Assembly (NCBI GenBank): GCA_030710605.1
Contig: CP092879.1
Coordinates: forward strand, 46,804,374-46,868,373
Origin: Cordylochernes scorpioides
Lineage: Eukaryota > Arthropoda > Arachnida > Pseudoscorpiones > Chernetidae
Length of the DNA stretch: 64,000 nucleotides
Direction of reading: 5' to 3'
The notes under the pieces are model-generated. The model worked only from the letters and a program-made list of their open reading frames with translations. It did no database searches and had not been told where the DNA came from. Numbering within the stretch: the stretch's first letter is position 1; every line of letters begins with the position of its first letter. Made by a program: the position numbers and the translations under genes. Positions 20,578 to 29,997 of the stretch are shown here, piece by piece.

Positions 20578-20966
20578 TGTCTATAGCGCCCCCTCTAAAT
20601 AGCCCCTTCCTCTCTATAGCGCCCTATTTTAAACATTAAAATGTGAACGTTTTACATTAAAAGTGACCCAATAAAGCAAAATTTAGATTATAGATTATAA
20701 ACACAAGGTAATAAGAACAAATCCAAATAAATAAATAGTGTGTGACGTTTCGGTAACAGCGTTGTTACCATCTTCATGTATCCATTCCGTACTTTTGTCT
20801 GAAGATGGTAACAACGCTGTTACCAAAATGTCACACATTATTTATTTATTTGGATTTGGTCTTATTACCTTGTGTTTATTAAAAGTGACCTGTCTATAGC
20901 ACCCCCTCTCTATAGCACCCTATTTTGGTGAATCCCAAGAGGGGGTGCTATAGACAGGTTTAACTG
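20578..20966. mobile_element. pogo/Tigger-like element (CAGTTAAACCTG family) split by a foldback
   Basis: Same family as 4589-4765, TA flanked. A foldback at 20669-20877 interrupts it, with ATTAAAAGTGACC duplicated at 20656-20668 and 20878-20890. Comparison with the intact copy proves the duplicated target. Confidence 0.9.
20669..20877. mobile_element. Foldback element, subfamily A, with 13-bp target duplication
   Basis: Left end GCAAAATTTAGATTATAGAT and left arm with the inverted core, then right arm TTTTGTCTGAAGATGG to CTTATTACCTTGTG. The right side lacks the ATAATCCAAATTGTGCC end present at the left, so the two halves are unequal. Confidence 0.9.
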
Positions 20967-21337
20967 TATTTTGAACCTAGTATTTTCTCTTATTTCTAAT
21001 TTCAAAATAATATGTAAAGAGAGATTTGTGGATTGAAGAAAGGTTGAACCAGCTGGTCAAGATGACATTGGAAGGTTGGGTTACCCAATGAGGGAAGTGG
21101 GCTTGCCCAATCTTTTAATGCAGACTCATCAACATTGCTGCGACACTCTTGTTGTTGTTTCCAGTTAACCTTGATGTTTGATGGACAAACTTTTCTGGAG
21201 TTCTGACCTTAGAGATAGTTTTGCTTCCATAAAACTTTATTATAAAAACAGACTACTCGGGGGTCTTAGGGGATAGAAGTTTTATAATTAGAAATTTTTA
21301 TAAAAAGTTTGTTTTTTAGACCAGGGTCAAGAAAATA

Positions 21338-21490
21338 AACAAATTTATAATGTGTGTGATGTTTTGGTAACAGCATTGTTACCATCATCAGACAAAATAA
21401 TACATTTTTAATTTAGTAACAATGATGTTACCGAAATGTCGCACACTATTAAATTATTTGGATTTGATCTTATTTTCTTGTAGCTATAGG
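21338..21490. mobile_element. Foldback element, subfamily B remnant
   Basis: GTGTGTGATGTTTTGGTAAC with CATCATCAGACAAAA, mirrored by GTTACCGAAATGTCGC and TTTGGATTTGATCTTATTTTC. Confidence 0.72.
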
Positions 21491-21744
21491 TAATCAAGTA
21501 ATAAGGTCACAAGAAAAAGATCACAGTAGATGAATTTGATCCTCACAACCCCCCAGGTTTCCCATGATGTTCTGTTGTTAAGGAATGTTGCAATTTTAAC
21601 TTTGAGGTCTGAGGAGGTTTCTGTTTGTATTCTCTACTTTTAATCATTAATATCTCATTGTAATATACAGCTCACATCTAGAATAGATTCTTCAATTAAA
21701 AAGAGCTGAAATATATATATTTTTTACTTATCCTTTTATTAGTC

Positions 21745-22020
21745 TAAATTAGATAAGATCTTGGAGGTCGTGCTCATAAAGAAGTTCAAGAACTCTTCTT
21801 GGTTCTCTGTACAGGGATCCTTTGTCCTTTCCAATACAATTTAGTATATGTTGGGGAGTGTCCTCTTCGGTTTTGCACCTAGTGCACATGGTGAAGCTTT
21901 TGGCTCCCTCTTTATAGACTAGAGGGCGCAGGTGACCAGATTTCCATCTGGCCAACTGTGTCGACTTCCTTCTGTTTAGTTGGATGGTCTGTTTTTGGGG
22001 TTTTCTATTTGGTACCAAGA
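21745..22020 (-). pseudogene. LINE-C C-terminal fragment (zinc finger and stop)
   Basis: Minus-strand frame with STQLARWKSGHLRPLVYKEG, then SFTMCTRCKTEEDTPQHIL, NCIGKD and a terminal LLYEHDLQDLI before the stop at about 21749. The layout (SGHL, CxxC, H/C, LY, DLI) matches the terminal finger of LINE-A, but the sequence is a different family. It is 5'-truncated, with no RT. Confidence 0.82.
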
Positions 22021-22284
22021 ATGATGGAAACTATCTCTATGGTTCCTTATCAGGTGAAATCTAAATGTGTTAAAATCTTCAAAGTTAAAATTTAGCACAA
22101 TACCAAATTTCAAATAAGGAAAGAGCTGGTAATTTGAATACTTGGAATTTGAAAAATTAGTTGAAGTAAGTGTTGAATCAAAGAGATTCTGTTTTTTTTT
22201 TTTTTTTTAATATATAATTGCTCAAGCCATCAACAATGTTCAATTGCATCATCAGAACTCTTTTATTTTTTGCAACTACACCAG

Positions 22285-22600
22285 GTTTATATAAAAGTGA
22301 GTACCTGGATCTGTAAAGAAAAAAAAAAAAATTTTTTTTTTCTTTCTCAAAATATTTCGAGAGATTGCTCCCTCTTTATCAATTTATTGCACAGTAAACT
22401 TAATTTGCAAATTCTTGTAGATCACATGAAAACAACTTTGTCATTGGTCAAAAATAATTAATGATAATAATACATTAAAATTGAAAATAATAATTTAAAA
22501 AGAATTTGTATATCAAGTTTACTGTGCAATAAATTGATAAAGAGGGAGCAATCTCGAACTATTTTGAGAAAAAAAAAAGTTTTTTTCTTTACAGATTCAG
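22285..22600. repeat. Inverted repeat, about 105-bp arms
   Basis: Left CTGTAAAGAAAAAAAAAAAA with AATATTTCGAGAGATTGCTC and CTTTATCAATTTATTGCACA; right TTGTGCAATAAA-type text TACTGTGCAATAAATTGATA with GGGAGCAATCTCGAAC and TTTCTTTACAGATTCAGG. A related single arm is at 59285-59370. Element class not recognised. Confidence 0.7.
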
Positions 22601-22732
22601 GTACACCCTTTTCTATAAACTTAATTGAAGGATCAACTTTTGACTTAAACTATACACCAGGTGTTCTGTACTATTTAAAACACCATACAATATGTGTAGA
22701 AGTATTGTTGGGAGCTGAGGTGTGTGATGCAG

Positions 22733-22829
22733 GCCTGGCACAAGACCACCTGCTTCAACTGCAAGGAGTGCAACAAGAGGCTGGAGTCCACCACCCTGTG
22801 TGAGAGGGAGGGGGAGATTTACTGCAAGA
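22733..22829 (+). CDS. CSRP: CSRP/MLP exon 4: core of LIM2
   Basis: Acceptor GTGATGCAG ends at 22732 and donor GTAAGA starts at 22830. Translation [19 protein letters not shown], then [13 protein letters not shown], supplies the H, C, C, C ligands and the start of the last pair of LIM2. The exon enters in phase 0 and leaves in phase 1. The ligand spacing is H-x3-C (HKTTC) instead of the usual H-x2-C, while the following CFNC and CKEC pairs are normal. The 4.7 kb intron before it contains an inverted pair of tRNA-type SINEs, a LINE tail and several foldback elements. Confidence 0.93.
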
Positions 22830-23039
22830 GTAAGACACCATCATCATTTATTGTACAGTTACTAACTATAGAACACCCCCATAGACAGCACCAAACAATA
22901 AGATTTAGAACAACCCATTGTTAGAGGAGGAGTAGACCTCTTTAAAATTCCTGACTTTTACTGACCCGGTTGATAGACCTCAGCAAGGGTCCCACTCCAG
23001 GGATACAGAGGAGCTGCGTCTGTACTCATGTTAGAGTCA

Positions 23040-23215
23040 GCAGCAAAGGCTTCCATGTTAGGAACGGCCTCAAATTACAGGCAAAGTCAGACTTTCACCA
23101 AAGTGTGCCTGGATAATGATGCTATGATCAACGAAAGCTACACCCCATTCCATGAGAAACTCATGGAATTTGTGTAATCTTTACACAAGGGGATAAGAAA
23201 CAACACTAACAATAT
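23040..23215 (+). mobile_element. Short retroelement sharing the LINE-B tail (family B)
   Basis: GTGTGCCTGGATAATGATGC, CATTCCATGAGAAACTCATG, then TTTACACAAGGGGATAAGAA and ACAAC, the tail of LINE-B at 30103-30325. Other copies: 25363-25480 (minus) and 28140-28262 (plus). Confidence 0.68.
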
Positions 23216-23227
23216 TTAGAACAAATC

Positions 23228-23342
23228 ATAAGGCACAATTTGGATTATAGATTAGTTCATTCAGTACTTTTGTCTGAAGATGGTAACAACGCTGTTACCG
23301 AAACATCACACACTATTTATTTATTTGGATTCGGTCTTATTA
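23228..23342. mobile_element. Foldback element, subfamily A, half copy
   Basis: GGCACAATTTGGATTATAGA then directly TTCAGTACTTTTGTCTGAAG with the GGTAACA/TGTTACC hairpin, GAAACATC and TTCGGTCTTATTATCTT. Confidence 0.78.
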
Positions 23343-23560
23343 TCTTACATCTCAAGCCATTGAAGATATAAAATAACAACAAAATATACCTCACTTGCCC
23401 AAAATGTAGCTTGGCACCTGCAGCTCCAGAACACATTTTAGCTTGCATTAGATGCACTAAACAGGACCTTTGGGAGAGGCCACTGCTTATCATAAAACAG
23501 CTTGAGAAGCATTGACTCATGGAATTTGTGTAAGCTTTACACAAGAGGATAAGAACACCT
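23343..23560 (+). pseudogene. LINE-B C-terminal fragment
   Basis: Plus-strand remnant related to 30103-30325: CTCAAGCCATTGAAGATA, CCCAAAATGTAGCTTGGCAC, CACATTTTAGCTTGCATTAG and GACCTTTGGGAGAGGCCACT, then ACACAAGAGGATAAGAACA. Translation gives a broken finger with HILACIRCTKQDLWE. Confidence 0.75.
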
Positions 23561-23587
23561 CAGTGTGAGAGGACCATCCCCCTAGAG

Positions 23588-23774
23588 CAGGGTTCAGCAA
23601 CCTGCGCCTCGTAAGTCACATGCAGCTCTTTGGATGTGAAGCTGTGTGTAGTACTCACATAAATAAAGTTTTTTATTATACGAGTACTATTTATTGTTGG
23701 CAAGAACAAATGTTGTGGCTCTTTAAAAACTTTGAAATTTTGTAAATTGTAATTTTTGACTCTTCCGACCCCTG
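23588..23774. mobile_element. hAT-type non-autonomous element
   Basis: Begins CAGGGTTCAGCAACCTGCG and ends CCGACCCCTG; 8-bp target CCCTAGAG / CTCTAGAG on either side with one mismatch. Same family as 43012-43172 (AGTACT and GCAAGAACAAATGTTGTGGC blocks). Confidence 0.82.
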
Positions 23775-23829
23775 CTCTAGAGGATACTTATCTACAAAGA
23801 GGACACCTCTCCCTAATTTAAGACATTAG

Positions 23830-23996
23830 CAGTAGAACCTTTCTGTAAAGGACAACACCAAGTTGCAGAGACAGATGTCCTATAGAAAGATGTGTGGAGA
23901 ATTGCTAATTAGTAAAAATGGTAATTTTTTTGGTGATGAAAACTGTCTTTTGTAGAGTGGAGTCCTCTTGCCAGAGTATCTTCTAATGTTCTACTG
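23830..23996. mobile_element. pogo-like element
   Basis: CAGTAGAACCTTTCTGTAAA ... TGTTCTACTG. Confidence 0.82.
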
Positions 23997-24011
23997 TATG
24001 TCCAAAAATAT

Positions 24012-24145
24012 ACTTTTATTATCTTCTTCTTTCTTCTCTCCACTCAATCATATCAGTGTATCAAGCTTGTAGAGCTTGTTGATGGTGTCTGCCCGAGATG
24101 AGTAGAGCTCGCCAATGGATGAGTTAATACAGTCAATAATGTGGT
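24012..24145 (-). pseudogene. LINE-A 3' end remnant
   Basis: CTTCTTTCTTCTCTCCACTC, GTATCAAGCTTGTAGAGCTT, GATGAGTAGAGCTCGCCAAT and CAGTCAATAATGTGG match the reverse complement of the LINE-A tail and terminal finger. Confidence 0.75.
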
Positions 24146-24249
24146 TAGAGTATTATGATGTTTGTTTGTGCCATAATAAAGCCAATTTGGATTTAATATC
24201 AGATCAATTTATCCTTTGAATACCATTTTAAAAATTGAATTAAACAGTA

Positions 24250-24431
24250 CACTAGAACCTCCCTGTAAAGGACAACACCTAATTGCCGAGATAAAGTGTC
24301 CTTTAGGGAAAAGGTGTCCTTTTACCGGAGAGTTTCTGAATACTAAAAATGGTAATTTTACAAATGAAAACTGTCCTTTATAGAGAGCTGTCCTCTAGCA
24401 GGAGTGTACTCTCATGGAGGTTGTTCTACTG
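24250..24431. mobile_element. pogo-like element
   Basis: CACTAGAACCTCCCTGTAAA ... GGTTGTTCTACTG, TA flanks. Confidence 0.85.
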
Positions 24432-24464
24432 TACTTGATTATAAAAGAGAAGACATTTTTTTTG

Positions 24465-25050
24465 CTTATTCCTAGTACACGTGATACAGGCCATGATAAT
24501 CGTGGTGGGTAGAGGTAGACGACTGCTTTTACTGTAAGTCACCACATGTATACACGTGTGAAAAGCAGTTTGACTTTGCACTTACAAATGTGCCAGAGCC
24601 CCATTTGGCTACTTGCACTCTCTAGTGGAGTTGGACTTTTGCAAGAATCGGGGGCCATTAGAGCATTTTTATTTATTTATTTTTTTAATCAGAAAAAAAA
24701 GTGCCCAATGCAGGAATCGAACCCGGGTCGTAGCGGTCGAAAACCAATGGTTTAGACCAGCCCTGGCCAACCTAAATGACGCCACGGGCCGCACGGAATC
24801 GTAAACAAGGTCTAAAAACTTTAACTATGTCAAAATTTTAACTTTAAATTGTATTAAAATATTTTAAAGAAAAAATTATTATAATTATTTCAATATATTT
24901 TCTGTTTTTGAATATACAGACGAGAAATGAAAGTTACAAAAGAAATATAAAGTTAAATGGCGAGCCGCACATTTTTTTACGGCGGGCCGCGGGTTGGCCA
25001 GGCCTGGTTTAGACCATCCTCCCACTGACCCCCCCCATCAGCAAAGTGCT
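24465..25050 (-). mobile_element. tRNA-derived SINE split by a hAT element
   Basis: Minus-strand SINE: poly(A) side TTTGCTTATTCCTAGTACAC at the left, body, and tRNA-like head GAATCGAACCCGGGTCGTAG and AAAACCAATGGTTTAGACCA at the right. The head is interrupted after GTTTAGAC by the hAT element at 24758-25006. Confidence 0.87.
24758..25006. mobile_element. hAT-type non-autonomous element with perfect 8-bp target duplication
   Basis: CAGCCCTGGCCAACC at the left is the inverse of GGTTGGCCAGGCCTG at the right. GTTTAGAC flanks both sides (24750-24757, 25007-25014) and is present once in uninterrupted SINE copies. No coding. Confidence 0.93.
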
Positions 25051-25362
25051 GACAGCAGAAAAAGTACCCGACATGAAGGAGGCTAGTAGGTTTGTGTTCA
25101 GTTTCCCAACAACTGAATGTAGTGCTGACTGGCTATATCTATATCAGAGATCTCCAGACAGACATCCTTCCCAAACTGGTGGTAAACAAGGATGTTTATA
25201 GGACTCCCCTCCTTCCTCTGTAGAGGTGTGTTAGCTGCTCTTCCCTCCCTCCCTTCATCAGTTTATTTAAATGGTGTTGACCAAATGTATTTGTTTGAAG
25301 AGATAATATTATTAACATATATATATGAAAAATGAAAGAAAAAAATAAAAGATTGTTGTTGT

Positions 25363-25480
25363 TTCTTATCCCCTTGTGTAAAGATTACGCGAATTCCATG
25401 AGTTCTCATGGAATCGGGTATAGAGGTGCAGCTTTCGTTGATAATGGCACCATGATCCAGGCACAAAAAAAAATAAAAAT
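25363..25480 (-). mobile_element. Short retroelement sharing the LINE-B tail (family B)
   Basis: GTTGTTGTTTCTTATCCCCT, CATGAGTTCTCATGGAATC and TGGCACCATGATCCAGGCAC, the reverse of the copy at 23040-23215. Confidence 0.68.
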
Positions 25481-25630
25481 GGCATATTCTGACCAGGAGC
25501 ACATGTGCTTTACAGAAGGCAGAGCGCCATCTGGTGGAACAGAAATCAACTAAACATTGATTTAGCCTGTTCCCTGATATTTGGCCAACCCAATTTCTTG
25601 ATAAATAAAGAAAAGCCATCCACGAATATA
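25480..25630 (-). repeat. Unclassified interspersed repeat (CAGATGGCGCTCTGCC family)
   Basis: Reverse complement of 31990-32140: shared blocks TTATCAAGAAATTGGGTTGG, CCAAATATCAGGG, CACCAGATGGCGCTCTGCC and AAAGCACATGTGCTCC. Its TTGGCCAAAT block also occurs next to the hammerhead at 1455-1500. Confidence 0.65.
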
Positions 25631-25962
25631 TGTGTATGCAAATTTGCCACCCAGTTAGTATGGGATTGATGTCAAATAAAATTCCATACAATGTGGCAAC
25701 AAAGGGAAGAAAGACATCTAGGCTATACATTCCATTCAGAGGTCACAGTTTTCTTAAAGGACATCTTGAACACAGAGGTAGAAGGCATGTCTAAATTAGG
25801 TGACATTTTTAAAGAGGCTTGGGAAAGTTGGACAAGCATCTCTGTCATTTGGGGCACTGACCAGATGACAAGTTGTTTCTCTCGCTCCATGATCATGGAG
25901 TTTCTTTCCCTTTGAAGTTCCTGTCAGCAAATCTTGACTGTTCAATTGATCACATCTATTGA

Positions 25963-26262
25963 AGGGGGGTTGGTGGATGAGTGGCCTAAACTGTTGGCTT
26001 TCAACTGTTATGACCCCGGGATTGAATCCCACATTGGTAACTTTTTTTTGTTTTTCGATTTAAAAAAAATATCCAATGGGCCCCAATTCTTGCAAAAGTC
26101 CAACCCCACCAGCAAGTGAAAGTAACCAAACGGGGCTATGGCATATTTGTAAGTGCAAAGTCGAACTGCTTTTCACGTATGTAGACATGTAGTGCACTTA
26201 CAGTAAAAGTAGTCACCTACTTCTACCCACCAAAATTATCATCACCTGTACCACATGTACTT
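25963..26262 (+). mobile_element. tRNA-derived SINE joined to the Penelope-like element
   Basis: Head GGGGGGTTGGTGGATGAGTG with box B-like GGGATTGAATCCC, body and CCACATGTACTT end. It runs straight into the Penelope-like coding sequence at about 26263 instead of a poly(A) tail. Confidence 0.82.
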
Positions 26263-27442
26263 AATTGTCACCTCCCTCTACCTCTGTCTTCCTCATCAGC
26301 TCATCACAGATGGCTTGACTCATTTCCTTCAATCTCAAAATGTCGATTCTCACACTTCCTCAACCATAGTCCAACTTACCAAAACATGCTTAAGCATGAA
26401 CACATTCTCATTCCTACAGCACCATTACAGACAGTTCAGGGGCTCCCCAATGGGCAGCCCTCTATCTACCATTATTGCCGAAATTGTCATGACTAGAATA
26501 GATAATTGGATTACTCATACCCTTCCAACAGATATCCAGTTCTGGCGCAGGTACATTGATGATGTCTTCTGTGTATGCAAAAGGGGTCAGGAGAGCTTCA
26601 TACTATCAACCCTTAATAATTACAACCAAGATATTTCCTTCACTCTAGAAACTGAAACTAACCATGTTCTCCCATTCCTGGACATCTTAATTATCCGCAC
26701 CCCATCCTCATTTCACACTACAGTTTATCATAAAAAACAATGCCCCCCCTGCTACACTCATTACAATTCTCACTGCCCCACCTCCCATAAAATCAATATT
26801 GTTAGAACTCTTACAAAAAGAATATCCACCCATTGTTCCATAGACATCTTTAAAATAATAGAAAGAAATCGCATTATAACCCAGCTCTCCATGGCTTCTT
26901 TTCCACTCTGGTTCATTAACAAATATACTTACACACCTGCATCCTCCAATCCTTCCATGACATACAGATCATTGTGTTTTCTCCCTTACTCCCCCTCCTC
27001 TGTTGATATAGCCAGAAAACTCAAATCCTATGGCATCCGTACCATATATAAAAACTCCCCGAACCTTCTTTCATCCCTCCGTCACCCTCATACTAAGTCC
27101 TCAGCTCCTCCTGCCCCCCTTCGTTCTGTGGGTGCAGTCTACTCCGTCTCATGCGAACAGTGCCTTGCCACTTACGTCGGTGAGACGGGTAGATCTGTAT
27201 CCATCAGGATGACTGAACATTCCCGCAATATTTCCCGTCAAGATACCAAGTCCCTCATTTACCAACATATGCAGACCACGGGCCACACGTTCAACTTCAA
27301 CAACCCCACCATACATTACAACCACATACATATCTTACACCAAAGACTCATTTTAGAATCAATAGTATCCCACAAACTAAATAGCATCAATAGAAAAATA
27401 GACCTTCCAGAAGCCTATCATCCTCTCCTGTCCTTTATTTAA
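26263..27442 (+). CDS. Penelope-like element: reverse transcriptase and GIY-YIG endonuclease, 5'-truncated
   Basis: An uninterrupted frame (first ATG 26255, in the SINE; native sequence from about 26263) encodes the C-terminal part of a Penelope-like retroelement protein. Counting from 26255, residues 63-71 are GSPMGSPLS and 100-103 YIDD, the RT catalytic core. After a linker, residues 294-300 AVYSVSC and 306-313 TYVGETGR form a GIY-YIG endonuclease with a CxxC in between (C300, C303), R319/H322 nearby and a candidate metal-binding Glu at 368. It ends QHPLLSFI-like before TAA at 27440. Full elements are about 800 codons, so the first RT motifs are missing. It is open through the whole catalytic C-terminus, suggesting a fairly recent insertion. 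Confidence 0.92.
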
Positions 27443-27868
27443 ACCTCCCCCTTGTATTTAACTGTAGAATATTGACCTCCCTGAAGCATGTCAAGCTCTC
27501 CTGGCCTTTATGTATAAATTTCTCTTTTATATGCTTGATATCCCATTGCAGCCATGTGTTATGCCTCACTGATATTTCTTACCTACAGCTAATGTTCTAG
27601 CATCCCTTCTATTACCCTATAGGATTTCTATTTCATTTTTTCCATTTTTATTTTTACCTCTCATTTTTACAAATAGTTAAATTGCCCATTTGCATGCTTT
27701 TTTCTATATTTATGTAAATTAATAAGTGTATATATTCTCTACAGCCATCTATGTCGTTCATAGCGTCGTTATATCTTGCCAGTCGAAGGGCTTTTGCCCG
27801 AAAGCTCGCTCTTATGCACCAATAAAGATACTCGTCTTCCTTCGCCTTGTTATTATCGTATAAGTTCA
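27443..27868 (+). mobile_element. 3' UTR of the Penelope-like element
   Basis: Follows the stop directly. Near its end is the hairpin GGGCTTTTGCCC followed by GAAAGCTCGC (27786-27815), the stem-GAAA layout usual at Penelope-like 3' ends, although the CUGANGA box is not recognisable (AGTCGAA). The element seems to end around CCTTGTTATTATCGTATAAG. Confidence 0.72.
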
Positions 27869-28139
27869 TTCCAGGAAGAATTACTCTACTATTATTCTAA
27901 AAAAAAAAGGATTCAGCTAACCTTCAGATACTTGATTGGTAGGTTTTTTTTATTGTTAGACAATATGTAACTCCTCTTGCATATAATTGGATTATCTTGC
28001 TCTGGAGGCTCTGTTGTCGACAAAGAATAAATACAATGCATTGGCTCTCTCCTTATAGGGCTGCACAATAGAAGAAACATTGAGAAAAGAGAGCTCTATG
28101 TAAATGAACCTGTAAATAACTAACTAATATTTTCTAAGG

Positions 28140-28262
28140 GATTATGCTTGGATGTGCCTGGATCATGGTGTCATGATCAACAAAAGCTGCACCCCTATAC
28201 TCCATTCCATGAGATTATGGACTCATGGAATTTATGCAATCACAAGGAGATAAGAAACAACA
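28140..28262 (+). mobile_element. Short retroelement sharing the LINE-B tail (family B)
   Basis: GGATGTGCCTGGATCATGGT, CTCATGGAATTTATGC and CACAAGGAGATAAGAAACAA. Confidence 0.66.
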
Positions 28263-28344
28263 CAAGATTATGTACCTGAGAGAATCCTGTGTAGGACATA
28301 GGTCACCAATAAAAGGCTTGTTGTTGGTAGACAATATGTAAATT

Positions 28345-28528
28345 ATGAAAAAGGCATCTCCTTATCGTGCAACTGAAAGGAATAATTAGAAATCAACGAG
28401 AATAGTTGATATTTATTCCGATAGATGGTGCAAGCCATCAGCAACTTTCAGTTGCACGATAAGGAGATGCCTTTTTCATAATTTATGCACTTTATCCCAG
28501 TACAATATCACACTTGTACTATTTTTTT
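28345..28528. mobile_element. Foldback element with 14-bp target duplication next to CSRP last exon
   Basis: Arms ATGAAAAAGGCATCTCCTTA with TCGTGCAACTGAAAG and inverse CTTTCAGTTGCACGATAAGG with AGATGCCTTTTTCAT; the right side alone has a tail with CCCAGTACAATATCACAC and a T-run. ACAATATGTAAATT occurs at 28331-28344 and 28529-28542. The loop shares TTGATATTTATTCCGATAGA with the hammerhead-bearing repeat at 1341-1560. Confidence 0.87.
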
Positions 28529-28584
28529 ACAATATGTAAATTGTGTCTCTACACCCAACTGACAGAAAGGTTATGTTGCTGCAG

Positions 28585-28658
28585 CTTGCTACGGTCGCAT
28601 GTTTGGCCCTAAAGGATACGGCTATGGCCAAGGAGCCGGCACATTGCAGATGGCCTGA
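28585..28658 (+). CDS. CSRP: CSRP/MLP terminal coding exon with stop
   Basis: The acceptor is TTGCTGCAG ending at 28584. Phase 1 from exon 4 gives T (a + ct), then [20 protein letters not shown], then QMA and TGA at 28656-28658. This closes LIM2 and carries its glycine-rich FGPKGYGYG motif, the normal C-terminal end of the family. A palindromic element with a 14-bp target duplication ends only 42 bp upstream of the exon, so the branch point and polypyrimidine tract must lie in that short remainder or in the element's T-run. The following T-rich DNA is the likely 3' UTR. Confidence 0.93.
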
Positions 28659-29218
28659 AGAGATGACAAGTCTACCTGACCACATGTTGTTTCAACACAC
28701 TCTCTATTTTACCTATTTCTTGGATTTTTTAAATCGTTTTTTATTTTTTGACCAGTATCATATTTTGATTATTATGTTTTTTCCTCTTTCTCTTTCTATT
28801 CCAGCAATTTAAAACAAAATGTTTTATATATTTTTTGGACCAGCATCATATTATGATTATTATGTTTTTTCCTTTCTCTATTCCAGCAATTTAAACACAA
28901 AATGTTTTATCATTTTTATATTTCTTAGGTTTTTTAAAAATCTTTTATATATTTTTTGGACCAGTATCCTCCTTTGATTATTATGTTTTTTTCCTCTTTC
29001 TCTTTCTATTCCAGCAATTTAAAAACAAAATGTTTTACCATTTTTATAATTCTTAGGTTTTTTAAATCTTTTATATATTTTTTGGACCAGTATCATCTTT
29101 TGATTATTATGTTTTTTCTTCTTTCTCTTTATTCCAGCAATTTGAAAAAAAAAATGTTTTACCATTTTCCATCTTTCTTTCCTCTTGATACCATTCCATT
29201 CCAATCATTATTATCATT
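28659..29218 (+). repeat. T-rich presumed 3' UTR of CSRP with four degenerate tandem units
   Basis: The sequence after the stop is very T-rich. A unit containing TTTTTTGGACCAGTATCAT, a TTGATTATTATG block and TTCCAGCAATTT recurs four times, with GACC at about 28750, 28837, 28959 and 29084 (spacing 87-125 bp). No conserved reading frame crosses it. It is probably transcribed as 3' UTR, but I could not identify the poly(A) site. Confidence 0.6.
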
Positions 29219-29219
29219 A

Positions 29220-29397
29220 CAGTAGAACCTCCTTGTAAAGGACAACACCTAGTTGTAGACACAAAGTATCCTTTAAGAAGAGGTTTCCTCTTACAAGAGA
29301 GTTACTAAAGACTAAAAATGCCAATTTAACAAATGAAAATTGTCCTTTGTAGAAAGGTGTTCACCAGCGCGAGTGTCCTTTAATGGAGGTTCTACTG
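29220..29397. mobile_element. pogo-like element
   Basis: CAGTAGAACCTCCTTGTAAA ... GGAGGTTCTACTG in the presumed CSRP 3' region. Confidence 0.87.
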
Positions 29398-29990
29398 TAT
29401 ATCTTTTATTATTTAAAAAAAAAGTTGTATTCCAATCTACTTATCAACTTTTATTCTTTCTCTCATATTTTTTTAAACATTTTTTTAATGAGGAGTATTT
29501 TTTCTTATTTTTTATAACTTTTCTCCATATATTATTTTTTTTTTTGTTGTTTTAGACTTTTATATTGTGTAGTAATCTCCAATTTTTTGTTTTATTATTA
29601 TTCTTTTTTCCATTTTTTTTTTTTTGTGTTTTCTTTGAATTTTTTTGGGACTGCCTTATATATAAAAAAACATTTGGGGTTATTCAATGTTAATGGCCAA
29701 ATTTATTTTACAAAAAAAAATGTGTTTTTTTCTCTATTCTATGATATATAAGAGACTATATAAAATAAATGTTGTGTTTGCCAAATTGTTGTCAAGTTGT
29801 TGTGCCAAAATTGTGGTGCTTATCTCCTTTCAAGCCATTTGGCAATATTGTTCTAACAAGTGTTATAAACCCCCCAATCAATAAAAGAAAGAAAGGATTT
29901 TTAACTGAATCTTCTTTTTATCTTTTATTCATTTTTTCTCTCTTTTTTATTATAGAATTTATAAATCTTGAAAATCATTTGGTAGTTGAA
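29398..29990. other. T-rich DNA, no gene seen
   Basis: Homopolymer-rich (long T and A runs), lying between a pogo-like element and a foldback/LINE cluster. It may be more of the CSRP 3' UTR; an AATAAA lies near 29880. I see no coding signal. Confidence 0.4.
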
Positions 29991-29997
29991 AGTAGAT

